Below are positions 31,279 through 38,598 of a stretch of DNA of 64,000 bases, piece by piece. Origin of the DNA: WJKR01 sp964556395 (GTDB lineage Archaea > Nanobdellota > Nanobdellia > Woesearchaeales > WJKR01); NCBI GenBank assembly GCA_964556395.1, contig CAZKVR010000003.1, forward strand, positions 1-64,000. The letters run 5' to 3'. The notes under the pieces are model-generated. The model was not told the origin of the DNA, made no database searches, and saw nothing but the letters and a program-made list of their open reading frames with translations. Both the position numbers and the translations under genes were made by a program. How positions within the stretch are numbered: the first letter of the stretch is position 1; every line of letters starts with the position of its first letter.

Positions 31279-31506
31279 TCACTTCATCACGTTGTACTCT
31301 CGGATGAGCAGCCATGTGAACAAGAGCATGATGACCACACCGACGCCCAAGAGGAAGAGGTTCTCCCACACCTTGACCGTGGTGAGCAGGCGGTACACGC
31401 CGAACACCATGATGATGACGCCTATCCAGAGGAACTTGTCCAATACTAGCTTGAGGATGTCGAACTCCTCTTCTCTCGTAAGATGCTTCTTCTGCTTGCG
31501 AGCCAT
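31279..31506 (-). CDS. Small two-helix membrane protein of the surface operon
   Basis: The 75-residue protein has a charged N-terminus (MARKQKKHLTREEEFDILKL) and two predicted membrane helices (LWIGVIIMVFGVYRLL and LFLLGVGVVIMLLFTWLL). It lies between pilin-like gene A (20 bases upstream) and the lipoprotein gene (6 bases downstream). An accessory role in assembling that surface complex is inferred from position only. Confidence 0.6.
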   Translation of the reverse strand: MARKQKKHLTREEEFDILKLVLDKFLWIGVIIMVFGVYRLLTTVKVWENLFLLGVGVVIMLLFTWLLIREYNVMK

Positions 31507-31525
31507 GATACCACCAACCATTTTC

Positions 31526-32080
31526 TTAACCGACGACTTCCAGCCGGAACTGCTTTGAAGCGAGCTCCCCATCATCCCCACCTACCATCCGGACGGTGCA
31601 GATGTACGTACCTATAGGGACGTCATCATCAACGGAGACCAGGGCCTCGAAACCTTTCGCCTCGCCAGAGTTGACGGTCGCACTCATAGAGTTTAAGGTA
31701 ATACCATTAACTTGATTATCTGCACCACCGCCAACACAATTCAAATAATCCTCCCCATCATAATTACCCTGACTCCCGGTCGGGCCTACGGTCTGTTGAG
31801 AGTCCTTGTTGTAGAACCCTATCTCCAAAGGCACGGTCTTGCCTTTGGACGTCGTGACGACGCGGTCTATAGTCATGACATCCTCCGCGTTGGCAGGGTT
31901 CTCGAGACGCGTATTATCCAACACGCTACCGAGGTTTTCAGTCCCCTTGCTGAACAACCCCCTGATGAACGTCAATCCCAACCCGAGGACGACCATCGCC
32001 ATCACGAGGATGACGATTGCGTTGATCGACAATTGCAAGCTACCGCTCTTACGCCTTCTTGAACGCTTGAAGATATCCAT
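31526..32080 (-). CDS. Pilin-like surface protein A
   Basis: The 184-residue protein begins MDIFKRSRRRKSGSLQLSIN, then a hydrophobic helix (AIVILVMAMVVLGLGLTFIR). Basic residues followed by Gly before the helix fit a class III signal peptide cleaved by a PibD/FlaK-type peptidase. The exterior domain is beta-rich with two Cys (DYLNCVGGG, GTYICTVRM). The ATG at 32080 follows GAGGTGTG; the TATA box lies at about 32109-32124. First gene of the operon A - small membrane protein - lipoprotein - B. Confidence 0.65.
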   Translation of the reverse strand: MDIFKRSRRRKSGSLQLSINAIVILVMAMVVLGLGLTFIRGLFSKGTENLGSVLDNTRLENPANAEDVMTIDRVVTTSKGKTVPLEIGFYNKDSQQTVGPTGSQGNYDGEDYLNCVGGGADNQVNGITLNSMSATVNSGEAKGFEALVSVDDDVPIGTYICTVRMVGGDDGELASKQFRLEVVG

Positions 32081-32178
32081 GATACACACCTCTGACCTTT
32101 CCGCACAACAATCATATATAAAGGTTTCTCTCGGTCGAGGAGAAAGAGATAAAAAGAGCGCTCCCGCAAGGAAGATTC

Positions 32179-33312
32179 ATGACACGGCCAAGCCTCACGA
32201 CCGATGAGCGGAGAGCGGACACGTTCTTCGACCTCGTCGCGGACAGGCTCACCTTCTCTGACATCAACCCTACGAACGAGAAGGGCGCCAAGCAACGCTT
32301 CCTCAAGCACGGCAAGGAACCCCAGTTCCGGTACGGCCAGCCGGCCGAGGAGCTCAGCCAGTTCAAGGCAGGCCTCGAACTCCTCCCAAAGCTCGAGGAC
32401 GGCGTCGCAGCAAGCATCCTCAACGCCAAGCAACAAGAACTCATCAAGAAGATCCGATTGTTGGAACGCCTCGGCACGCCGGGGTTCGCCACCACCAGCG
32501 CGCAGCTCTACCCATTGCCGGACAAGAAGCTGCTCGAACAAGCCCGCACACTCCTACAACTGCCGCCGTCAGGCAAGGCGAAACGCATCACCCGCATAGA
32601 AGGCATCAAGCTGATACGGAAAGTGCTCGACCACCTAGGCCTCAAGTACGCGATCAGGAGCAGCCCCATACTCACGTCAGCCCGGATGCAAGCAAGCAAC
32701 AGGCTGCTCGAGCTCAAGAAACGCGAACGGTTCTCGGAAGACTACCTGAAACGGCTCGTCGTCCACGAGATCGGCACACACGCTCTCCGAGGCGAGAACG
32801 GAGCCCTACAACCATTGAGAGTGTTCAAGAATGGGTTCCCAGGATACCTCGACGCGGAGGAAGGACTGGCAGCCTACAACGAGTACCAGGCAGGACTCCT
32901 CACCAACTCAATCCTACGCAACTACGCCGGACGCGTCATCGCCATCGACACCGCCTCCAAAGCAGGCTTCAAGGAGACCTACAAGGAGTTGAGGAAGCAC
33001 TTCACGCAGAAGACGGCGTGGAAACTCGCGGTCAGGGCGAAGAGAGGACTGAAAGACACGAGCAAGCCAGGCGCGTACAGCAAGGACGCCGTCTACCTCA
33101 GAGGACTCATCACCATACTAAAGTTCGCGGAAGGCCACGACCCGAACGAGCTCTACCACGGCAAGGTAGCGCCGAAAGACCTAGCAGCCATGAAAGGCAT
33201 CCCAAGCCTGAAGAAACCAAGATTCCTCCTCCAACGCGTGCTCGACAAGGACCTCATCACACCCACTGAACGACGGGTTGAAGAAGAGACCATACGACAA
33301 CTCACGAAGTGA
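32179..33312 (+). CDS. DUF1704 family metallopeptidase-like protein
   Basis: The 377-residue protein carries the zinc-peptidase motif VVHEIGTHALRGENG (H-E-x-x-T-H) and downstream EEGLAAYNEY, matching DUF1704, the family that includes tyrosine/MATCAP carboxypeptidases and bacterial QEGLA proteins. The His pair and the second Glu fit metal ligands and catalysis. The substrate in archaea is unknown. TATA-like GAGATAAAAAG lies about 27 bases before the ATG. The next gene starts 6 bases after its stop, so they form an operon. Confidence 0.8.
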   Translation: MTRPSLTTDERRADTFFDLVADRLTFSDINPTNEKGAKQRFLKHGKEPQFRYGQPAEELSQFKAGLELLPKLEDGVAASILNAKQQELIKKIRLLERLGTPGFATTSAQLYPLPDKKLLEQARTLLQLPPSGKAKRITRIEGIKLIRKVLDHLGLKYAIRSSPILTSARMQASNRLLELKKRERFSEDYLKRLVVHEIGTHALRGENGALQPLRVFKNGFPGYLDAEEGLAAYNEYQAGLLTNSILRNYAGRVIAIDTASKAGFKETYKELRKHFTQKTAWKLAVRAKRGLKDTSKPGAYSKDAVYLRGLITILKFAEGHDPNELYHGKVAPKDLAAMKGIPSLKKPRFLLQRVLDKDLITPTERRVEEETIRQLTK

Positions 33313-33318
33313 CGATCC

Positions 33319-33912
33319 ATGGAAGCGTACCGCCAGACGACAGAGTACACCGGAGCGGCCGCGACGCTCCTCACCCTGCTCCACCACTACGACCCAGAGA
33401 TACCGCTGAACCGGGAGGAAGAGTTCCGCATCTGGCACCGGACCGCAAACCTGCCGGTGAGGGCGCCGTCCATCTACGGCCTCGCGCTCGTGGCGCAGGA
33501 GCACGGCCTCAGACCACGCATCGTGCTGGAAGAGAAGGAGTACGACTACCCGGACTACCGGTTCAAAGGATACACGAAGAAAGAAGTGGACGAGGCGAAG
33601 TTCTCATCAAAACTCTACGCCAAGCGGGCGGAGGCGGCAGGCATCCCGGTCGAACAACGCGAAGTCACGCTGAAAGAAGTCCTCAAGACCCTGAATGCAA
33701 GCAAGAAGCTCCTGCTACGCGTCAACGCCGGCGTGTTCCGCAAGACAGGCAGCACGAGCAAGTACGTCGCAGTCCACCAAAAACAAGGAGTCATCAAGGC
33801 CGTCGACCCGAGGTACGGAGAGCTCGACGTCAAGGAAGAGGAACTGGAAGAAGCCATGGCGACGCTGCAGACGAAGAAGAAACGCGACGTCCGGATGATA
33901 GTCCTGGACTAG
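33319..33912 (+). CDS. Peptidase C39-like protein lacking the catalytic Cys
   Basis: The 197-residue protein resembles C39-like/DUF3335 peptidases in layout: N-terminal QTTEYTGAAATLLTLLHHY where active enzymes have T-C-G-P-A, a central helical part and a late strand pair (TSKYVAVHQKQGVIKAVDP) where active enzymes carry the catalytic His before V-x-V. Here the Cys position is Gly12 and the His position is not kept, while the final D-P is. It is probably a non-catalytic binding protein. It is co-transcribed with the DUF1704 gene and convergent with the VWA gene (4-base overlap of ends). Confidence 0.5.
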   Translation: MEAYRQTTEYTGAAATLLTLLHHYDPEIPLNREEEFRIWHRTANLPVRAPSIYGLALVAQEHGLRPRIVLEEKEYDYPDYRFKGYTKKEVDEAKFSSKLYAKRAEAAGIPVEQREVTLKEVLKTLNASKKLLLRVNAGVFRKTGSTSKYVAVHQKQGVIKAVDPRYGELDVKEEELEEAMATLQTKKKRDVRMIVLD

Positions 33913-35153
33913 AACGAACGGGCGGCAGCCCTATAATAGTCCTCGAGCAGCAAGACGTCGAGGTCCTCATAGTTCTTGAGGAGGTACAACGACCCGCCGC
34001 CGACCTCGACGAGCCGCTTGGACAACGCCTCGCCCTCCTCATCCAAGGAGAGGCCGACGACGCTCACCGTGACGCCCTGTTGGGCGGCCTCGCTCGCCGC
34101 CTCGAGCACCCTGGCGGTGGGGTCCTGGCCGACGGTCTGCAAGCCGTCCGTCAAAAGGAGTACGTGCTTGACGCCCTGTTCTTCCTCCAACAACCATGCG
34201 GCGTGCCTCAACGTGGCGGCGAGGTCCGTCTCCTTGCTCGCACGGGCCCGCGTGATGAGCCTCGCAAGAGAGAGGAAGTCGCTCGTCGGAGACAACGAAG
34301 CCTCAATCTCACGTCCGAACACGACGAGGCCGACGCGGTCACGCTTCCGCGTCGCCTTGAACGACAACGCGACGCCGGCCCGCTTGGCGGCGGCGAGCTT
34401 GTCACCCTTCATGCTACCGCTCGCATCCACGGCGTAGACGATGGACGCGCGCTGCCGGGACTCGCGGTCGAGGGCGACGAAGTCATCCTTGCTCAACGAA
34501 TCGTGGCCGCGGCGGAGGGACTTCTTGATAGAGGCCTTCAGGGCGAGGTCTCGGAAGCGGTGGTGCTGTCGGAACGGCGCGTAGGAGGACGCCTCGCCGT
34601 CATCGGCCCGGGCGCGGCTGTCGCGCTCGCCCAAGGCACCGTGGCGGTCGAGCTTGTCAAGCTCGTCGGCGGTGAGGGCGAGGGCGGCGACGGTGAACCC
34701 TTCCTCGGTCAGGGCCTCGTCATCGTCGAGCAAGCCTTCGTCCTTGAGGGACTTGATGGACTGCTGGACGCGGTCGCGGAGCTCGCGCTGGAACTCAGGG
34801 ATGCGGACGTTCTTCTCCACGTAGGACGGGTCGTAACCTGTCAATTCGCGTATGAAACGCTCGCCGTAGAGCTCTTTCGCCTGGCGGTACTGGTTGACGA
34901 GCTGGTCGGCGAGCATGTCGGGCGAGAAGGAACGGAGGCCGTGGTTGACGCCTTCCGAGAGCATCATGCCTTCGGGTATGAAGTCCTTGTCGTTCTCCAG
35001 GACTGAGCGCATGAGCTTGTCGAGCTCCTCGCTGTGCGCGAGGGAGCCGTCGGCCTCCTCGGCCTCGCCGACGTCCCCTATGCGGGAGGACTCCTGGTCC
35101 GGCGCGTCATCCAGCCCCTCATCGTAGGAGGGGGAGGTGCTACCGGCCACCAC
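33909..35153 (-). CDS. VWA-domain protein (partner of MoxR AAA+)
   Basis: The 414-residue protein has a helical N-terminal part (about 1-230, acidic first 45 residues) and a C-terminal von Willebrand A domain. Its metal-ion (MIDAS) motif is VYAVDASGSMKGD, with later T in SKETDLAATL and D in LLLTDGLQ. VWA proteins of this type act with MoxR/ChlI AAA+ ATPases, and the adjacent upstream gene encodes one, overlapping by 14 bases. A GTG start is used. The pair may act as a metal-insertion or protein-remodelling chaperone. Confidence 0.8.
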   Translation of the reverse strand: MVAGSTSPSYDEGLDDAPDQESSRIGDVGEAEEADGSLAHSEELDKLMRSVLENDKDFIPEGMMLSEGVNHGLRSFSPDMLADQLVNQYRQAKELYGERFIRELTGYDPSYVEKNVRIPEFQRELRDRVQQSIKSLKDEGLLDDDEALTEEGFTVAALALTADELDKLDRHGALGERDSRARADDGEASSYAPFRQHHRFRDLALKASIKKSLRRGHDSLSKDDFVALDRESRQRASIVYAVDASGSMKGDKLAAAKRAGVALSFKATRKRDRVGLVVFGREIEASLSPTSDFLSLARLITRARASKETDLAATLRHAAWLLEEEQGVKHVLLLTDGLQTVGQDPTARVLEAASEAAQQGVTVSVVGLSLDEEGEALSKRLVEVGGGSLYLLKNYEDLDVLLLEDYYRAAARSF

Positions 35154-36168
35154 CCGTTTCCTTGTCGACCCGCTCCATGAGCTTGTCGTAGGAGGCGCGG
35201 ACGTACGCCTCGGGGGTTGAGAGGAATTGCGCGCTCGGCTTGAGCCGTATGCGGTGCGCGATGACGGACTCGACCGCCTTGCCGAGGTCCTCGAACGACA
35301 CTTCTTCGCGGCCGGCGAGGTAGGCGTTGGCCTGGGCGCGCTCGTACAGTCCGAGGGTTGCGCGGACGCTAGGGTGCTTCTCGAGCTTGTCGTCCTCGCG
35401 GAGCTCTCGCACGTAGCGTACGAGCGCTTCCTTGACTGGTTGCGGGACGGTGACGAGCCGGTGCCCTTTGGTGTCGACGATGCGCTCCTCGACCTGCTGG
35501 CTTTCAGGGTAGCGCATGCGGGCGATGTCGAACCGGTCGAGGAAGACGTCTGACAATGGTTCGGTGCTGTTGTCGTCAGGGTTCATCGTCCCTATGAATA
35601 TGAAGTTGGCGTCGAAGTCGACGTCGTAGCTGCCGATGGTGAGCTTGCCCTCCTCGAGAACTTGGAGGAGGGCGTTCTGCAGTTTTTCAGAACAACGGTT
35701 CACCTCGTCGAAGAAGAGGATGCCATTATTGGCTTTGAAGATCTTGCCGGGCGTGAACGCCTCGAGGGATAGGGGGCCGTACTTCATCGCCTTGAGCGGG
35801 TCGATGTCGCCGAGGAGGTCCTCTGCGGTGAGGTCGGGGGATCCTTGCACCCTGATGAAGCGCTCCTCGCCTTTGACTTTTTTTGTGGGTGCTTCCTCGC
35901 CTTTCCGGGCGCGTGCGATGCAGTCCGGACAGAGCGGGTGGCCTGGCTTGCAGTGGAAGCCGCAATCCACCACTTCCATGGATGGGAGCAGTTTCGAGAG
36001 GTTCTTGACGAGCGTGGTCTTGCCGATGCCGGGCGGGCCTATGAGTATGAGGTGTCGGTCCATGAGGATGGCGCTCTTCAGCTCGTCCTTGACGTGGCCC
36101 TGTCCGATGATGTCCTGGAACTCCGCGTCGCGGAGGTTCTTCCCGAGGAGTGGCTGGTGCGGGGTCAT
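35140..36168 (-). CDS. MoxR/ChlI-like AAA+ ATPase with zinc-type insert
   Basis: The 342-residue protein has Walker A GPPGIGKTT, Walker B ILFFDEVNRC, sensor 1 GTMNPDD and a C-terminal lid, matching the MoxR/magnesium-chelatase I branch. Between Walker A and Walker B lies an unusual insert with four cysteines, CGFHCKPGHPLCPDC (C-x3-C-x6-C-x2-C), a likely zinc site not usual in MoxR. The TATA box (TTTTTTAAACC, minus strand, about 36191-36201) gives a leaderless ATG at 36168. It is first in the operon with the VWA gene. Confidence 0.85.
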   Translation of the reverse strand: MTPHQPLLGKNLRDAEFQDIIGQGHVKDELKSAILMDRHLILIGPPGIGKTTLVKNLSKLLPSMEVVDCGFHCKPGHPLCPDCIARARKGEEAPTKKVKGEERFIRVQGSPDLTAEDLLGDIDPLKAMKYGPLSLEAFTPGKIFKANNGILFFDEVNRCSEKLQNALLQVLEEGKLTIGSYDVDFDANFIFIGTMNPDDNSTEPLSDVFLDRFDIARMRYPESQQVEERIVDTKGHRLVTVPQPVKEALVRYVRELREDDKLEKHPSVRATLGLYERAQANAYLAGREEVSFEDLGKAVESVIAHRIRLKPSAQFLSTPEAYVRASYDKLMERVDKETGGGR

Positions 36169-36210
36169 AACCGGAGCATGAAGCAGGCGCGGTTTAAAAA
36201 AGTGTGGTTT

Positions 36211-36798
36211 CTACAGGGCGAGGAGGACGAGGCCCGCAGCCAAAGGGATAGCGAGGTTGTCGTCGAGCAACGGCTGCGGTCGTGGGAATGATTCGACGAG
36301 CATGCCGGCGAGGCTTGCGAGGAACGCTGATAGGGGTGTGAGGAGCAGCGTGAGGACGAGGAAGGACGCGGCGGTGCCTCCGAGGAGTCCCGCCCAGGTC
36401 TTCTTGCGATGCCAAGGGAGCTTTGCGGATGAGAGGTCGCGTCCGACGAGTGTCGCGAAGGCGTCGCCGTAGACGAGGACTGCGAGAGCGGGGACAGCTA
36501 CGTCTTTTGGGAAGAGGGCTGTGGCCACCAAGAACCCTTTGAGGAGCGCGAGGAGTCCCCAGAGCGGGAGGTAGGCGTCCCTACGGCCATAATGCTTTTG
36601 CGCCCACGCCACGAGCCGGTGGAGGCCGAAGAGAGTTGTTATCTGGCTGAGGAGTATGAGGCCGTAGGCGGCGACGAGCATGCCGAGATACCACCACCAC
36701 TGCGCGATGCCGGTGGCCGCGAGTAAGAGGAGGAACGAACCTGTAAGGAGGTGTAGGATTTGCCGCCGGTGCTCCTTCCGCCTGATGATGTCCGCTAT
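36211..36798 (-). CDS. Dolichol-kinase/CTP-transferase-like membrane protein with non-AUG start
   Basis: The C-terminal 156 residues (from the ATG at 36681) carry the polyprenol kinase signature DAFATLVGR, WHRKKTWAGLLGGTAASF and LLDDNLAIP, with about six membrane helices. The frame stays open upstream, and the extra 39 residues (IADIIRRKEHRRQILHLLTG and a further helix) look like the true N-terminus of this family, which usually begins E-x-x-R-K-x-x-H-L-L. No ATG, GTG or TTG occurs there. ATA at 36798, with GGAG about 9 bases before it, would give 195 residues, the normal length. A sequence error is the alternative. It probably phosphorylates dolichol or another polyprenol with CTP. Confidence 0.6.
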   Translation of the reverse strand: MADIIRRKEHRRQILHLLTGSFLLLLAATGIAQWWWYLGMLVAAYGLILLSQITTLFGLHRLVAWAQKHYGRRDAYLPLWGLLALLKGFLVATALFPKDVAVPALAVLVYGDAFATLVGRDLSSAKLPWHRKKTWAGLLGGTAASFLVLTLLLTPLSAFLASLAGMLVESFPRPQPLLDDNLAIPLAAGLVLLAL

Positions 36799-36802
36799 GG
36801 TC

Positions 36803-37270
36803 TCACGCTCCGATGCCGAACAGGCCTCCGCCTACGAGTGTTATGAGGGTGACGAGAGATCCTGCGACGAGGACTCCTATGATGCTGGCGAGGTAGAAGT
36901 CCCGTCGCTTGACACCGAGGAGGTATGCTCCGAGGGCGCCGGTGTACACGCCTGAACCGGGGAGGGGGATGGCGATGAAGGCTGCGACGCCGAACTCGCC
37001 GTAACGGTCGATGGATCGCTGGATGCGGCGCTGCGCCCGCAGGACGACCTTCGAGAACCACCGGTCGAACCACGGCCAGCGCCTGGCGAGTCCTATGAGG
37101 AGGTCTACGAGCTCGTAGAGGACGAACCCGAGGAGGATGTTGGCGATGACGATGGCGAGGAGGAACGGGATGGCGGGCAGGTCCGTGGCGAGGAGGAGGA
37201 AGGGGATGCTGGCCCTGAGCTCGAGTGTGGGGAGGAGTGTGAAGAGGAGTACTAGGATGGCGTCGTGCAT
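36803..37270 (-). CDS. Small multi-drug export family membrane protein (PF06695-like)
   Basis: The 155-residue protein has about four membrane helices and the family patterns LLPTLELRASIPFLL, YGEFGVAAFIAIPLPGSGVY and GALGAYLLGV. The transport function is assumed from the family name and not proven. The ATG at 37270 lies 25-27 bases after the TATA box at 37294-37303 (minus strand); longer readings start upstream of that promoter. Its TGA is 5 bases from the proposed ATA start of the dolichol-kinase-like gene, so the two are probably coupled. Confidence 0.8.
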   Translation of the reverse strand: MHDAILVLLFTLLPTLELRASIPFLLLATDLPAIPFLLAIVIANILLGFVLYELVDLLIGLARRWPWFDRWFSKVVLRAQRRIQRSIDRYGEFGVAAFIAIPLPGSGVYTGALGAYLLGVKRRDFYLASIIGVLVAGSLVTLITLVGGGLFGIGA

Positions 37271-37431
37271 GGGTATTGAACGCATGAAAGGATGTTTATA
37301 AAACCTTGGTTCTGGAACCGCATTGCTGAGACCTCGCAAGTTATCGCTCGGAAGCGAAACATTTAAATAATGCATCTGGAAGAAGAAGGTTTCGAGAAAC
37401 TCATCAGTTCGAGTGCGAGGTGAATACCACA

Positions 37432-37995
37432 ATGGCAAAGAGAGGTCAAGCAGCATTAGAATTCCTGACGACGTATGGCTGGGCATTCCTCATCATCCTC
37501 GTGATGATTGGAGCGTTCGCGTACTTCGACATACTGAACCCACAACGATTGTTCCCGGGCAAGTGCCAGTTCCAGGTGGGCATCACGTGCGACCAGTACA
37601 AGATAGCCAACCCCGGCGGTGTCGGAGCAGGTGATGACCCGTACGTCCAGTTCGAGTTGAAGAACCAGAAAGGCAGCAGCATCTATGTAAGTAACCTCGA
37701 GTATTATAATCCCAACTCCGGCGAATATGAGGCGTGCAGCCAAGAAGATGGAGGGTCTGGTATAGGTACATACGGAGATATAGATCAGGTGTTGGATGAA
37801 ACCACCGGTACTGACATCTCAGCTGAGCGACGGTTCGACATGACGTGCGTCTTCGATGACGAACATGTCGACGCCGTCGTCGGTGACAAGGCCACCGTCA
37901 AGGTACGGTTCTGGTACAACGAAGGCGCCACCGCTGACGATGAGTACGAGAAGCCAATGGAAGGCAGCATCGTATCCGACGTGACGGATAGTTAA
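37432..37995 (+). CDS. Type IV pilin-like protein 1
   Basis: The 187-residue protein begins MAKRGQAALEFLTTYGWAFL: K-R-G cleavage context, Glu at +5 of the mature form, and a continuous hydrophobic helix, the hallmarks of archaeal type IV pilins processed by EppA/PibD. After the helix comes GKCQFQVGITCDQY, a C-x7-C pair, and an acidic beta-rich domain. TATA ACATTTAAATAAT (about 37357-37369) and GAGGTG at 37417-37422 support the ATG at 37432. It ends with a strong T-run. Confidence 0.8.
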   Translation: MAKRGQAALEFLTTYGWAFLIILVMIGAFAYFDILNPQRLFPGKCQFQVGITCDQYKIANPGGVGAGDDPYVQFELKNQKGSSIYVSNLEYYNPNSGEYEACSQEDGGSGIGTYGDIDQVLDETTGTDISAERRFDMTCVFDDEHVDAVVGDKATVKVRFWYNEGATADDEYEKPMEGSIVSDVTDS

Positions 37996-38000
37996 AGACC

Positions 38001-38030
38001 CTTTTTTCTTTCTCTTTTTTTCTTCTCTCC
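38001..38030 (+). terminator. T-rich terminator after pilin 1
   Basis: CTTTTTTCTTTCTCTTTTTTTCTTCTCTCC follows the pilin 1 stop codon. No TATA box is seen between it and pilin 2, so pilin 2 may depend on read-through, which would make pilin 1 the more abundant product. Confidence 0.5.
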
Positions 38031-38054
38031 ACACCGACCCACAGGCGATACCAT

Positions 38055-38519
38055 ATGAATCCGAAAGCCCAGCAGTCCTTGGAGTTCATGGTCACCTACG
38101 GGTGGATGATCCTCATGGCAGGCGCTGTAGCAGGCTCCCTCGCCTACTTCGGCGTGTTTGACTCCGACCAGAACCTCCCGTCCCAGTGCAACCTCGGCTT
38201 CGACTTCTCCTGCGAACAGTTCGTCCTGTTCGACAACGGCACGGTGCGCGTGGAAGCGGGGAACAAGGCCGGCGAACCCTTGGAAGTGGAGTCGTTCAGG
38301 TGCACCTACCCTGACGAGAGCGTGGACTCCACCACGTATGGCGGCGCCGAGTGGCTGCCGGGCGACACGTTCAACCTCGCCTGCAACCCCTCAGGGGGAA
38401 TCCTCACAAATGGTGAGCGTGAGAAAGTGAAGGTGAAGCTGGAGTACCGCAAGAAAAGCGGAGGCTTCACCAAGCACGTCGAAGGAGACGTCGCCGCCAT
38501 CGTGGCGGAGAGCTCTTAA
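38055..38519 (+). CDS. Type IV pilin-like protein 2
   Basis: The 154-residue protein begins MNPKAQQSLEFMVTYGWMIL, with Glu+5 and a hydrophobic helix. The cleavage residue before Q would be Ala rather than Gly (K-A-Q). After the helix it repeats the cysteine arrangement of pilin 1: SQCNLGFDFSCEQF, again C-x7-C followed by D/E-Q-aromatic. A paralogue of pilin 1, 59 bases downstream. Two further Cys (FRCTYPDE, NLACNPSG) suggest a second disulfide. Confidence 0.78.
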   Translation: MNPKAQQSLEFMVTYGWMILMAGAVAGSLAYFGVFDSDQNLPSQCNLGFDFSCEQFVLFDNGTVRVEAGNKAGEPLEVESFRCTYPDESVDSTTYGGAEWLPGDTFNLACNPSGGILTNGEREKVKVKLEYRKKSGGFTKHVEGDVAAIVAESS

Positions 38520-38598
38520 AATAAGGGACGCGAAAGTTTATATATGACAGTGGCGCCCCGTACACCCCACGTATAAACGTCAGGCAGGGGAATGCACG

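Noticed and set aside
33309..35006. 565-residue open frame on the plus strand
   Set aside because: It lies opposite the VWA gene and across the C39-like gene. It lacks motifs and is rich in Arg/Gly, as expected for a shadow frame in GC-rich DNA.
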